Assembly: GCF_011386835.1 (NCBI RefSeq)
Contig: NC_088800.1
Span: 806,001-870,000, forward strand
Length of the DNA stretch: 64,000 bases
From: Chrysemys picta bellii
Taxonomy: Eukaryota > Chordata > Testudines > Emydidae
Reading direction: 5' to 3'
Notes under the pieces: generated by a model
Database searches by the model: none
Seen by the model: only the letters and a program-made list of their open reading frames with translations
What the model was told of the DNA's origin: nothing
Program-made: the position numbers and the translations under genes
Part shown: positions 1 to 12,400 of the stretch, piece after piece
Layout: each line of letters begins with the position of its first letter
Numbering within the stretch: the first letter of the stretch is position 1

Positions 1-144
1 CTCAGTGCCAGGCACGCACCCCACTGAATGGCCTGGCCCATTCTACCAAAGGTGCAGGAAGAAGGAAAACCCGTCAAAGCATTTGCGATGGGAAGTGTTC
101 CCTGGAGCAGCGTCTGTAGTGCCCAGTGCTGGCGCTGCGTGGCT

Positions 145-1912
145 TCAGAATCACAGAATATCAGGGTTGGAAGGGACCTCAGGAGGTCATCTAGTCCAAC
201 CCCCTGCTCAAAGCAGGACCAACCCCAACTAAATCATCCCAGCCAGGGCTTTGTCAAGGTGGGCCTTAAAAAACTCTAAGGAAGGAGATTCCACCACCTC
301 CCTAGATAACCCATTCCAGTGCTTCACCGCCCTCCTAGTGAAAAAGTTTTTCCTAATATCCAACCTAAACCTTCCCCACTACAACTTGAGACCATTACTC
401 CTTGTTCTGTCATCTGGTACCACTGAGAACAGTCTAGATCCATCCTCTTTGGAACTCCCTTTCAGGTAGTTGAAAGCAGCTATCAAATCCCCCCTCATTC
501 TTCTCTTCTGCAGACTAAACAATCCCAGTTCCCTCAGCCTCTCCTCATAAGTCATGTGCTCCAGCCCCCTAATCATTTTTGTTGCCCTCCGCTGGACTCT
601 TTCCAATTTTTCCACATCCTTCTAGTAGTGTGGAGCCCAAAACTGGACCCAGTACTCCAGATGAGGCCTCACCAATGTCGAATAGAGGGGAATGATCATG
701 TCCCTCGGTCTGCTGGCAATGCCCCTACTTATACAGCCCAAAATGCCGTTAATCTTCTTGGCAACAAGGACACACTGTTGATTCATATCCCGCTTCTCGT
801 CCACTGCAATCTCTACGTCCTTTTCTGCAGAACTGCTGCCTAGCCACTCGGTCCCTAGTCTGTAGGAGTGCATGGGATTCTTCCGTCCAACGTCTGTCCT
901 TGTTGAACCTCATCAGATTTCTTTTGGCCCAATCCTCTATTTTGTCTAGGTCCCTCTGTATCCTATCCCTACCTTCCAGCGTATCTACCACTCCTCCCAG
1001 TTTAGTGTCATCTGCAAACTTGCTGAGGGTGCAGTCCACGCCATCCTCCAGATCATTAATGAAGATATTGAACAAAACCATTCCCAGGACCGACCCTTGG
1101 GGCACTCCACTTGATACCGGCTGCCAACTAGACATGGAGCCGTTGATCACTACCCGTTGAGCCCGGGCGATGCTCTGATAGATCTAGTCAGCTTTCTATC
1201 CACCTTATAGTCCATTCATCCAGCCCATACTTCTTTAACTTGCTGGCAAGAATACTGTGGGAGACCGTATCAAAAGCTTTGCTAGAGTCAAGGAATAACA
1301 CGTCCACTGCTTTCCCCTCATCCACAGACCCAGTTATCTCCTCATAGAAGGCAATTAGGTCAGTGAGGCACGACTTGCCCTTGGTGAATCCATGCTGACT
1401 GTTCCTGATCACTTTCCTCTCCTCTAAGAGCTTCAGAATTGATTCCTTGAGGACCTGCTCCATGATTTTTCCAGGGACTGAGGTGAGGCTGACTGGCCTG
1501 TAGTTCCCTGGATCCTCCTTCTTCCCTTTTTTAAAGATGGGCACTACATTAGCCTTTTTCCAGTCATCCGGGACCTCCCCCGATCGCCCTGAGTTTTCAA
1601 AGATAATGGCCAATGGCTCTGCAATCACATCCACCAACTCCTTTAGCACCCTCGGATGCATCGCATCCGGCCCCATGGACTTGTGCTCGTCCAGCTTTTC
1701 TAAATAGTCCCGAACCACTTCTTTCTCCACAGAGGGCTGGTCACCTTCTCCCCATACTGTGCTGCCCAGTGCAGTGGTCTGGGAGCTGACCTTGTTCGTG
1801 AAGAGAGAGGCAAAAAAATCATCGAGTACATTAGCTTTTTCCACATCTTCTGTCACTAGGTTGCCGTCCCCATTCCGTAAGGGGCCCACACTTTCCTTGA
1901 CCTTCTTCGGAA
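145..1912 (-). mobile_element. CR1 LINE, 5'-truncated, antisense in MAN2A2 intron
   Basis: Read on the minus strand this is the 3' part of a CR1 ORF2 (reverse transcriptase) followed by the CR1 3' UTR. The RT is visible at 1889-1188 with motifs such as [17 protein letters not shown] and [15 protein letters not shown]. The element ends near 145 with ATTCTGTG-type octamers, the CR1 hallmark. Compared with the copy at 24473-27596 it has an insertion of about 10 bp near 1170 and a deletion near 885, so the reading frame is broken in at least two places and the copy is dead. The 5' truncation at about 1912 is typical of target-primed reverse transcription. It lies antisense to MAN2A2. Confidence 0.93.
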
Positions 1913-2818
1913 GGCAAGCCCTGTGTCTGACAGCCGCCAGCGCTCTCCAGGCTGTCCGGGGCCCCTCCGGGAGTGGGCCTTGGCTGAGCTGGGCTGGAGC
2001 GGTGGCTGTGCTATAGTTTTCCGGGCCCGTTTCCTAGAAGGCCAAACCAGCCACACAGCTGGGGAGAGGAAAGTCCAGCCCAGCCCAGAAACGGAGCCTC
2101 TGGCTCCAGCACCAGCTCACTCATGCATCCTCCCTGCTGGAGAAACAGGCCCAGCACGCAGCCATGCCGAGACCTGGCAAACGCGTCCCAGCATTGAGCT
2201 GGCAGGCCATGCCTCCGGCTGCTCTCACGGCAGGGCGGCAGGACACACAGCTTGGCCGGCAAAGCCAGACCTGTTTGAGGGGCAGGAAGAGAAGGAATAC
2301 GGTGGGGAAGGAGAAGGGCACACAGGAGGGGTGACAAAGTCTGCCATGCCAGGCAGCGGTTGGCATGGAGCTGGAGCCGGTGGGCTTGGCCTTGTCTTGG
2401 CCTGGCCCGGTCAGGACATCTCCCAGGCTCAGGGTGATGGAAGCCAAATGACGGCACAGCACGTCTTGGGGGCCGGACGGTGAAGCTCGCCCTGCCCCTC
2501 CTTTCAATCAGCAGTTCCCTCCGGTAGCCAGCCCTCCCTCTTCTCTGGGACCAAGGGGTGGGGGTGCAAGGCCCGGCCTCCCCTCTTGTCCACTGGCGGG
2601 GCCTCATTGCCACACCCTGGCTCTGGTTCCCTGCGTCTCACGCTGACTGGGCCTGGGCTTCTGGCGGGAGGCCGGTTGGGTTGCACTAGCGCAGGCTGGC
2701 TGCCGGCCGGCTCCCTCCTCCCCAGCACAGCCTGACTGCAGGTTTACAGGGACCCCGGAGCAGCCTCTAGCCACTTCCCACAGCTAGTCTCACAAGTGAG
2801 TCCGTTTGTAGGCGCAGT
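1913..2818. other. Unremarkable GC-rich intronic DNA
   Basis: Upstream intron of MAN2A2. Open frames exist on both strands only because of high GC content. I see no splice-bounded coding exon, recognisable repeat or RNA gene. Confidence 0.5.
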
Positions 2819-2824
2819 TTGGGG

Positions 2825-2906
2825 TTGGTCCTGCTTTGAGCAGCGGGTGGGACTCGATGACCTCCTGAGGTCCCTTCCAACCCTGATCTTCCATGAGTCT
2901 ATGATT
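2825..2906 (+). mobile_element. CR1 3'-end fragment
   Basis: A short plus-strand CR1 tail with the characteristic GACCTCCTGAGGTCCCTTCC segment, ending GAGTCTATGATT. Confidence 0.85.
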
Positions 2907-2918
2907 ATTTACAACAAG

Positions 2919-3064
2919 CCCCGCCCACGCCTGTGGGATTCCAGGAGGTGTATGCTGAGCCCCGCCCACGCCTGTGGGATTCCAGGAGGTGTATGCTGAG
3001 CCCCGCCCACGCCTGTGGGATTCCAGGAGGTGTATGCTGAGCCCCGCCCACCCCCTGTGGGATG
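2919..3064. repeat. 41-bp tandem repeat, about 3.5 copies
   Basis: The segment CCCCGCCCACGCCTGTGGGA recurs at 2919, 2960 and 3001, and a diverged copy starts at 3042, an exact 41-bp period. The array begins immediately downstream of the CR1 tail. Confidence 0.95.
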
Positions 3065-3181
3065 GGGGGACATGGGGGACCCCCACACACAGTGCAGCTG
3101 GCAGAACTCCGGCCTGGCCAGTGTACCTTTGTTTGGTGCTTTGTTGGTTTGTTACCGTCCTGGGGCCTTGGCTGGCTGCAG

Positions 3182-3325
3182 TCATAAGAACGGCCCGGTA
3201 TCCATCCAGCCCTGTGTCCTGTCTGCGACAGTGGCCGATGCCAGGTACCTCAGGGGAATGAACAGAACAGGGCAGTTATCGAGTGATCCATCCCCTGTCG
3301 CCCATTCCCAGCTCCTGGCCGTCCC
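3182..3325 (-). mobile_element. CR1-subfamily 3' fragment (cataagaacgg type)
   Basis: It matches, in the same orientation, the start of the repeat at 59368 and, in reverse, the segment at 27597-27722 (for example GACAGTGGCCGATGCCAGGT). This is a widespread turtle CR1 3' end. It ends about 85 bp before the first MAN2A2 exon of the window. Confidence 0.8.
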
Positions 3326-3410
3326 GGAGTGGGGGGTTCCACCCACCCTCTCCTTGGCACCGGGGGCCCACCTGGCTCATGGGCGGCACGGGGCCACGCT
3401 CTCCCTGCAG

Positions 3411-6400
3411 GCGCAGTTCGGGACCCTCTCCGATTACTTTGACGCTCTCTCCAAGAGGACCGGGATCGTCCCTGGGATGAAGCCGCCTGGCTTCCCCGTG
3501 CTGAGCGGGGACTTCTTCTCTTACGCGGACCGGGAGGACCACTACTGGACGGGCTACTACACCTCCCGGCCCTTCTACAAGAGCCTGGACCGCGTGCTGG
3601 AGGCCCATCTCCGGTGAGGGTGTGGGGCTGGGGCTGGGAACGGGCGGGAGTGGGGGGCTGGGGCTAGGGCAGGGGGCTGGGCTGGAAGGAGCTGAGTGCA
3701 GTCAGTGATAGGTTTGGGGATGGGGCAGATGGGGGCAGGAGCTTGGTGGGCTGGGACTCAGGGCACGCAGCCAGAGGGATTTCAGGGGAGGGGAGATTCA
3801 GGGCACAAGGCAGATTCAGGGGGCCAGGATTCAGGGGCAGGGCAAGGGGGAATTTGGGCACAGGGCGAGGTGGGATTCGGGGACAGGGCGAGGGGAGATT
3901 CAGGGCGCAGGGATATTCGGGGGCAGGACGAGGGGCTTCGGGGGCAGGACGAGGGTGGATGGGGGGGTGGGGCGAGTAGATATTTGGGGGCAGGGCGAGG
4001 GGATTCGGGGATTGGGTGAGAGGGAGGCGGGGGCAGGGCGAGGGGATTCGGGTGCGGGGTGAGAGGGATGCAGGGGCAGGGCAAGGGGGGTTGTGGAGGT
4101 GGAGTGAGGGAGGATTTGGGCACAGGGTGAGGGGGGGTTCGGGCGCAGGGCGAGGGGTGTGCGTGGGGAGGAGCTGTGGCTCATGGGTCTGTGTCTGGCC
4201 CAGGGGCGCAGAGATCCTGTACAGCCTGGCGCTGAGTCACGCCCGGCACGCTGGCATGGACAGCAGATACCCGCTCTCGGATTACGCCCTGCTGACCGAG
4301 GCCCGGCGTGCCCTGGGGCTCTTCCAGCACCACGATGCCATCACGGGCACCGCCAAAGAGGCCGTCGTGGTGGATTACGGTGTGAGGTACGGCCCTGAGC
4401 CTCGGGAATGGCTGGGGGAGCCGGGTGGGTGAACCCTGCCGGGGGATCCCTGTGGGGGAGAGGCCGCGGGGGAGCGGTGACACTGATTCTCTCTCTGCCT
4501 TTCCCTCACGGCTCCGGCCCGGCTGCCCAGGCTGCTCCACTCCCTGGTGAACCTGAAACGCGTCATCAGCAACGCCGCGCACTACCTAGTGCTGGGCGAC
4601 AAGGAGGCCTATCGCTACGACCCCGCAGGACCCTTCCTTGGCTCGGTGAGCCCGGCCCTGACCCTGGCCCTGACCTTGGCCTCACTGCCCTGACCCCGGC
4701 CCAGCCCCCCTGCCCTGACCCCAGCCTGGCCCCGCTGCCCTGACCCTGATCCCGGCTCCAGCCCCACTGTCCTGACCCTGGCCCAGCCCCCTTGCCCTGA
4801 CCCCGGCCTGGCCCCGGCCCCGCTGCCCTGACCCTGATCCCGGCTCCAGCCCCACTACCCTGACCCCAGCTCAGCCCCACTGCCTGACCCTGGTCTGGCC
4901 CTGGCCCCACTGTCCTGACCCAGGTCCAGCCCCCCTGCCCTGACCCCAGCCCGGCCCCGCTGCCCTGACCCCGGTCCGGCCCCGCTGCCCTGACTTCAGC
5001 CCCAGTCACATCCTTGACCCCAATCTCCCTGCTTTGATCCAGACTCCAGCCCTAACCCCAGCCCTCGGCTCTACTGCCCTGCCCCTGCCTGCGTTCGGGG
5101 GGCGACCCCCACCATCAGGGCGCTCCCCAGGAGCGGCTCTCTGCTGCCCCTTTGCACGGTGGGGACCTGCCCCACTCCCTATCTCTGCCTTTCTGCCTAG
5201 AGCGGTCCTTGGGCTGGCGGGGGCTGGGGGTGCTCTCCTGGGAGCATTACGGTGCTGACTCAGCTCCTCTCTGCTAGGACGACATGCGCCTCAACCAGGA
5301 CTCGCTGCCTGAGAAAACCGTCATCAAGTTGGACACATCGCCCAGGTAGGAGCTGCCCGGCCCCTGCCCAGGGTGTGCACACCCTGCTCCGGGCTGGGGC
5401 AGGGCCTGGCTGGAGGAACTGCCCAGGGCCTGGACACCCCCGCTCCGGGCTGGGGCAGGGCGGAGGAACTCCCCAGGGCCTGGACACCCCTGCTCCGGGC
5501 TGGGGCAGGGCCTGGCTGGAGGAACTGCCCAGGGCCTGGACACCCCCGCTCCGGGCTGGGGCAGGGCCTGGCTGGAGGGACGGGTCCCTCCCTGTCTTCA
5601 CTCTGTCCTGGGGGACCTGGGGGCCGACGGCGGCCAGGCCTGCCCTGTGGCTGAGCGCTCTATTCACTCTAGCCTGCCACTGTTGGGGTCCTTTGGGGGC
5701 TGGAGGCTGTCAGAGGGTTGTCGAGTGCTAGGGGCTGGAGAGGCCATCGGGGGTGGGGGGCTGGAGGGGCCATCGGGGGTGGGGGGCCATCAGGTCGGAG
5801 TCTGTCGGGGGCCAGCGGAGTTTGAGGACCATCAGGGGCTGGGGGCCGTTGGGGGCTGTAATAATGCAGTTTCTTTGGTGGGACACTTCCGAGAGTGTCA
5901 GTTCAGGACAGATTGCTCAGAGCAGGGCAGTCCCAGCCCAAGGCTGGGGGTCCTTTACCATTAAGGCACCGAACCAGCCCAACAGAGGATTTCGGTCTCA
6001 CCCCACTGGCGAACCACAAGTCACACAAGCAATTCTCTCAGACACTCCAGTTTCCCAGTATCACCACCAGTGCCACTCCTTATGGGGACAAATGGTTATG
6101 AAAACCAATACCCCAGTAAAAGAAAAAGGTTCTCTCCATCCCAAAGGACCAAGCCCCAGACCCAGGTCAATATACAAATCAGATCTTACCCACAAATCAC
6201 GCTGTTGCCAATCCTTCAGAATCTAAAATCTAAAGGTTTATTCATAAAAGGAAAAAATATAGATGAGAGCTAGAATTGGTTAAACGAATCAATTCCATAC
6301 AGTGATGGCAAAGTTCTTGGTTCAGGCTTGTAGCAGTGATGGAATAAACTGCAGGTTCAAATCAAGTCTCTGGAACATCCCCACCTGGGATGAGTCATTC

Positions 6401-9400
6401 AGTCCTTTGTTCAGAGCTTCAGTTTGTAGCAAGGTTCCTCCAGAGGTCAGAAGCAGGATTGAAGACAAAATGGAGGGGTTTCCAGGGCCTTTTATATTCT
6501 CTGCCCTGTGGAAGGACACCCCTTTGTTCTTACTGTGGAACATCACAGCAGCAAGATGGAGTTCGGAGTCACACGGGCAAGTCACATGTTCATGCATCAA
6601 ATATCAGAGGGGTAGCCGTGTTAGTCTGGATCTGTAAAAAGCAACAGAGGGTCCTGTGGCACCTTATAGACTAACAGATGTATTGGAGCATAAGCTTGAC
6701 GAAGTGGGTATTCACCCACAAAAGCATCTGTTAGTCTATAAGGTGCCACAGGACTCTTTGATGTTCATGCATGACTCAGTTTGGAGGCCAACGCCATTGT
6801 TTACATGTTAGTTTGAACTTTCCCAGGAAAGCTCAGATGTGGATTGGCGTCTCCCAAAGTCCACTGTCAGTTAAGTGTTTCTTGACTGGGCACTTAATCT
6901 GCAAATTCCTTTCTCAAGAAGCTGACCAAATGCTTCACTGAGGCTACTTAGACTCAAAACACATTGAGATACAAGTACAGAGCCAATATTCATAACTTCA
7001 ACTACAAAATGATACACACATATAGACAGCATAATCATAACCAGCAAACCATAACCTTGTCTTAGACACCTCATTTGACCCCCTTTATACAAGATTTGGT
7101 GCCACTACAGGACCTTGGTTGCAACAATGATCTATATGGTCACAGTTCATGTCAATAACATCACAGGGGCCATCGGGGATAGGGGGCTTGGGGTGGTTGG
7201 GGGCGATCGGGGGCTGGGTGCCATCAGGGGCTGGGGTCCGTGGGGGGCTGCGGGCTGTCGAGGATCAGGGGCTGGGGGCTGTTGGGGGCTGGGGCTGTCG
7301 GGGCTGGGGGCCATGGGGGGACTGGGGGCTGTCGAGGATCAGGGGCTGGGGTCCGTGGGGGGCTGGGGGCTGTCGGGGATCAGGGGCTGGGGTCCGTGGG
7401 GGCTGTCGGGGATCAGGGGCTGGGGTCAGTGGGGGGCTGTCGGGGATCAGGGACATCATGTGGTTGAGCGCTGTCCCCATGCAGGTTCGTGGTGCTGTTT
7501 AACCCGCTGGAGCAGGAGCGGCTCAGTGTCGTCTCACTGCTGGTCAGCTCCCCGCGTGTCCGTGTGCTCTCCGAGGAGGGGCAGCCCCTGGCCGTCCAGC
7601 TCAGCGCCCAGTGGAGCTCAGCCACGGATATGGTGCCCGATGTCTACCAGGTACGAGAGGGGGCTGTGGCCTCACCCCACCTCATTGGGGACGCCCTGAG
7701 CCGGGCAAAACCTACCAGGCACACAGCGCCCTTGGCAGCAGTCCCCACCCCCAGCGTGCACACCTCACTCTGTACACCCCCAGCTCCCTCATCCACCCCC
7801 ATAGCCCCCCTCAGCAGCCCCACAGGCCTCTCCTCCACCCCCTGGCACACACAGCCCCGCCCACCCTGGCTTGGGCAGGTCCCCTCCACGCCCGGTGCGG
7901 ATGCTGAGCTCTCCCTGGCAGTGCCCTGGGCCCGCTGCTCTGGATGAAATCAGACCGGACTCCAGTGCCGTGTGTCTCCCCTCAGGGCACACAGTCACGA
8001 GGGCAAACCTCCTTGGCTTCAGCGCCTCCTGGGTCTGACCTCAGAGCACTCAGCACCCACTTCATGCTGTGAGCTCCCCACAGTGAGTCCACCTGGGGAA
8101 CCCTTACATGGCCCCAAAGGGGCCCTGCACCCCAACTCTGCACTCAGCAGTGACTCTCAGCCAGCACAGAAAACAGAAGGTTTATTAGTCGTGGGGAACA
8201 CAGCGTAGAACAGATCCTGTTAGCACAGAAATTAGAAACATTCAGCAAAGTCCATCATGGGGTGGGGGGATCCCAAGCCCAGAACCCTGGGCTCTGCCCT
8301 CTTCAGTCTCCCAGCTGCAGACGGACCAGCTTCCAGCAGCCCAGCCTAGCCCCTCCTCTGGCCTTTGTCTCTTTCTGGGGCAAACAGGTCACCTGGTCTC
8401 CGCCTCTCGCTTCGTTCTCCAACACCTCTGGCTGATTCTTGCCGAGGATGGGCTCTGGCAGGGCCACAGAGTATCAGGCATTGTCTGTGCCCAGGTAGTC
8501 TGCAAGGATCACACACCCTGTCCCACCACCTAGGCATTTGAGTGACACGTGGGGGAATTGAGCCACACACACACACACACACACACACAGCATCAGACAA
8601 AACATTACGAACATTCCCACTTCGTCATACCCGCTCGCCCAGCTGAGCGCCGTTTCCATGGCTCAGGGCTGAGCTGGGCAGGGCTTGGGGGCAGGGGTCC
8701 ATCTCCCCTCTGATTGGCAGGTGTCCATCATGACCCGGCTGCCAGCACTGGGCCTCAGTGTCCTGCAGTTGTACAAGTCGTTCGACAGCCACACCACGCT
8801 GACGTCGTCTGTGCGCCTCCACCTGCACGAGCGTGAGCTGCCCGTGCGCCCGCGCGAGGTCTTCCCTGTGCGCGTCGTCCCCGCCACCTCCGACGACTTC
8901 TGCCTGGACAACCAGCACATGCAGGCCTGTTTCTCGGGCCTCACCGGCCTGCTGCAGGTGAGCAGGGGGGCGGGTGGGGGGCAGCAGAGCGTGTCTGGTG
9001 CCCACGCGCTCACTGCCTGCTGCAGGTGAGCAGGGGGCCGGGTGGGGGGCAGCAGAGCGTGTCTGGTGCCCACGCGCTCACTGCCTGCTGCAGGTGAGCA
9101 GGGGGCCGCGTGGGGGCAGCAGAGCGTGTCTGGTGCCCACGCGCTCACTGCCTGCTGCAGGTGAGCAGGGGGCCGGGTGGGGGGCAGCAGAGCGTGTCTG
9201 GTGCCCACGCGCTCACTGCCTGCTTCCTTGCAGAGCGTCCGGCGGGCTGGGGAGGAGCACAGGCTGAGCAGCGAGTTCCTCATCTATGGCACCAGGAGCG
9301 CCAAGGACAAGAGTGGGGCCTACCTCTTCCTGCCAGATGGCGACGCCAAGGTACAGGGCACAAGGAGGGGCCCCGAGACCTAGGAGCAGCTGGGCACTGA

Positions 9401-12400
9401 GGCCTGTGGAGGGGGTCTTGGGAGGGCTGGTGGGACCTAGGGGATGGGGCAGAGGGTTCCAGGCTGTTACACCTGCCCTCCCTCGTGTCTGCTGCACGGT
9501 GTCAGGCTGCCCTTGTTCCCTTCACAGCCCTACGCCCCCAAGGAGCCGCCCGTGGTGCGGGTGACCGAGGGACCCTTCTTCTCGGAGGTGGCTAGCTACT
9601 ACCAACATGTGCAGCAGGTGGTGCGGCTCTACAACGTGCCAGGTGAGGGGCGCGCAGGGTGGGCTGTGCTGTGCCGCAGGAACTGGGGGCGCTGGGTGGG
9701 GGCTCTGGTTGGCCTGCAGAGCGCTGGGGTCCCTGGCATTCCAGCTGGCAGGGGCGGGCGAGGTGATCTCAGCCGTCTGCTTTGCAGGGGTGGAGGGTCT
9801 GTCCCTGGATGTGTCCTGCCTGGTGGACATCCGCGACCACGTCAACAAGGAGATGGCCCTGCGCCTCAGCACCAGCATCGCCAGCGAGGACACCTTCTTC
9901 ACCGATCTCAACGGCTTCCAGGTGCCTGGCAGCCCTGGGCAGCGCCCTCCCCCACCTCCTGGGCTCTCCCAGCCCTGTCCCCCGGGGCAGTGTCCTTCCC
10001 CACCTCCTGGGCATCTCCCTTGCCCAGTCCCTGGGTCAGCACCCTCGCCGCCTGCTGAGCCTCTCCTCTGCCCGGTTCCTGGGGCAGTGCTCTCTCCCAC
10101 CTCCTGGGCATCTCCCCTGACAGGGCAGAGCCAGTCCCCTGCCCCCTGGGCTCTCCCAGCCCTGCCCCCCAGGGCAGCGCCCTCCCCCACCTCCTGGGCC
10201 TCTCCCAGCCCTGCCCCCCAGGGCAGCGCCCTCCCCCACCTCCTGGGCTCTCCCAGCCCTGCCCCCCAGGGCAGTGTCCTCCCCCCACCTCCTGGGCTCT
10301 CCCCACCCTGCCCCCCAGGGCAGCACCCTCCCCCACCTCCTGGGCCTCTCCCAGCCCTGCCCCCCAGGGCAGCGCCCTCCCCCACCTCCTGGGCTCTCCC
10401 AGCCCTGCCCCCCAGGGCAGTGTCCTCCCCCACCTCCTGGGCTCTCCCCGCCCTGCCCCCCAGGGCAGCGCCCTCCCCCACCTCCTGGGCCTCTCCCCTG
10501 CCCAGTCCCTGGGTCAGCGCCCTCCCCCACCTCCTGGGCTCTCCCCGCCCTGCCCCCCAGGGCAGCGCCCTCCCCCACCTCCTGGGCCTCTCCCCGCCCT
10601 GCCCCCCCAGGGAGCACGCTCACCTGCCCACTGGGCTCTCCCCTCCCTACCCCCCCAGGGAGCGCGCTACCCCGCCCACTGGGCTCTCCCCTCCCTGCCC
10701 CCCCTGGGAGCGCGCTCACCCGCCCACTGGGCTCTCCCCGCCCTGGCCCCCCAGGGAGCGCGCTCACCCGCCCGCTGGGCTCTCCCCGCCCGGCCCCCCC
10801 CAGGGAGCGCGCTCCCCCGCTCGCTGGGCTATACCCGCCCGGCCCCCACAGGGAGCGCGCTCACCCGCCCGCTGGGCTCTCCCCGCCCGGCCCCCCCAGG
10901 GAGCGCGCTCCCCCGCTCGCTGGGCTCTCCCCGCCCGGGGCCAGGCTTGCCGGGAGCCCCCGGTGGGGCACAGGGCATTGGTGGAGCTCGGAGCGGTGCT
11001 GAACCTGGTGCTGCACCCCCTGATCTCTCCTCTCCTCCAGATCCAGCCTCGCAGGTTCCGGAAGAAGCTGCCTCTGCAGGCCAACTTCTACCCCATGCCA
11101 GCCATGGCCTACATCCAGGACAAGGAGAGCCGCCTGACCCTGCACACGGCCCAGGCCCTGGGGGTGGCCAGCCTGCACAGCGGTGAGTGGGACTGCTGGG
11201 CCCCTGGGGAGGGGCAGTGCCCTAGAACCATCTGCGCCTGGCTGCAGCGTCTCCTTGAGCCCCACGCTCACCACCGCTCCCAGTCTAAGCAAGGCCAGGC
11301 TGATCACAGCTGAACAGGGAATGCCAGTGCTGCAGGGAGTGGGGCAGGGGCACTCAGCAGGGGGCGCTCTCCCCAGCAGTCAGGGCTGGTCCCAGGGCGG
11401 CGCTGGGGGGTGCTGGGCTGCAGGGAGTGGGGTGGGGCACTCAGCAGGGGGCGCTCTCCCCAGCAGTCAGGGCTGGTCCCAGGGTGGCGCTCGGAGCCCT
11501 GTGCTGCAGGGAGTGGGGTGGGGCACTCAGCAGGGGGCGCTCTCCCCGGGCAGTCAGGGCTGGTCCCAGGGCGGCGCTGGGGGGCGCTGTGCTGCAGGGA
11601 GTGGGGTGGGGCACTCAGCAGGGGGCGCTCTCCCCGGGCAGTCAGGGCTGGTCCATTGCCCCAAGGTGGCGCTCGGGGCCCTGTGCTGCAGGGAGTGGGG
11701 TGGGGCACTCAGCAGGGGGCGCTCTCCGCGGGCAGTCAGGGCTGGTCCCAGGGCGGCGCTGGGGGGTGCTGGGCTGCAGGGAGTGGGGTGGGGCACTCAG
11801 CAGGGGGCGCTCTCCCCAGCAGTCAGGGCTGGTCCCAGGGCGGCGCTGGGGGGTGCTGGGCTGCAGGGAGTGGGGTGGGGCACTCAGCAGGGGGCGCTCT
11901 CCCCGGGCAGTCAGGGCTGGTCCCAGGGCGGCGCTGGGGGGCGCTGTGCTGCAGGGAGTGGGGTGGGGCACTCAGCAGGGGGCGCTCTCCCCAGCAGGCA
12001 GTGCTGGCCCATTGCCCCAAGGCGGCGCTAGGGGCCTGTTGTGCAGAGCTCTGCCTTTCTGATAACTCGAGGCCCTGACTCTCCCAGGCGAGGGAAGCCC
12101 CTGCGCTCTGCTGTGTCTCGGGAAGCATTGCCCCAGCACTCTGGGAGAGAGATGTCCCCTCTTCCCTTTGCTGCCCCAGCCTGTGTCCAGCGGGGCCCAG
12201 TCGGGGCCCCTCTCCATGGGAGGAAGGGTTAAGGTCGCAGGTGTGTTCAGGGCCTGCTGGACCCTTCCCCTCTCTGCACCCCACAGGCCAGCTGGAGGTG
12301 ATCCTCGACCGGCGCCTCATGCAGGATGACAACCGTGGCCTCGGCCAGGGGCTGAAGGACAACAAGCGAACCTGCAACCGCTTCCGCCTCCTGCTGGAGC

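Larger units (their letters stand above)
5700..7470. repeat. GGGGGCTGGGGGCCATCGGGG minisatellite, split by an LTR
   Basis: G-rich units of roughly 20 to 45 bp built around GGGGGCTGTCGGGGATC and GGGGCCATCGGGG occupy 5700-5856 and 7166-7470. The two halves were one array before the LTR at 5857-7165 inserted. Confidence 0.85.

Noticed and set aside
145..1912. Reverse-transcriptase gene of the host
   Set aside because: It has CR1 ends and broken frames; it is a dead retrotransposon copy.
9607..11313. 568-residue open frame on the plus strand
   Set aside because: It runs through two MAN2A2 exons in part and mostly through a stop-free 49-bp minisatellite; the frame does not agree with MAN2A2 outside the array.
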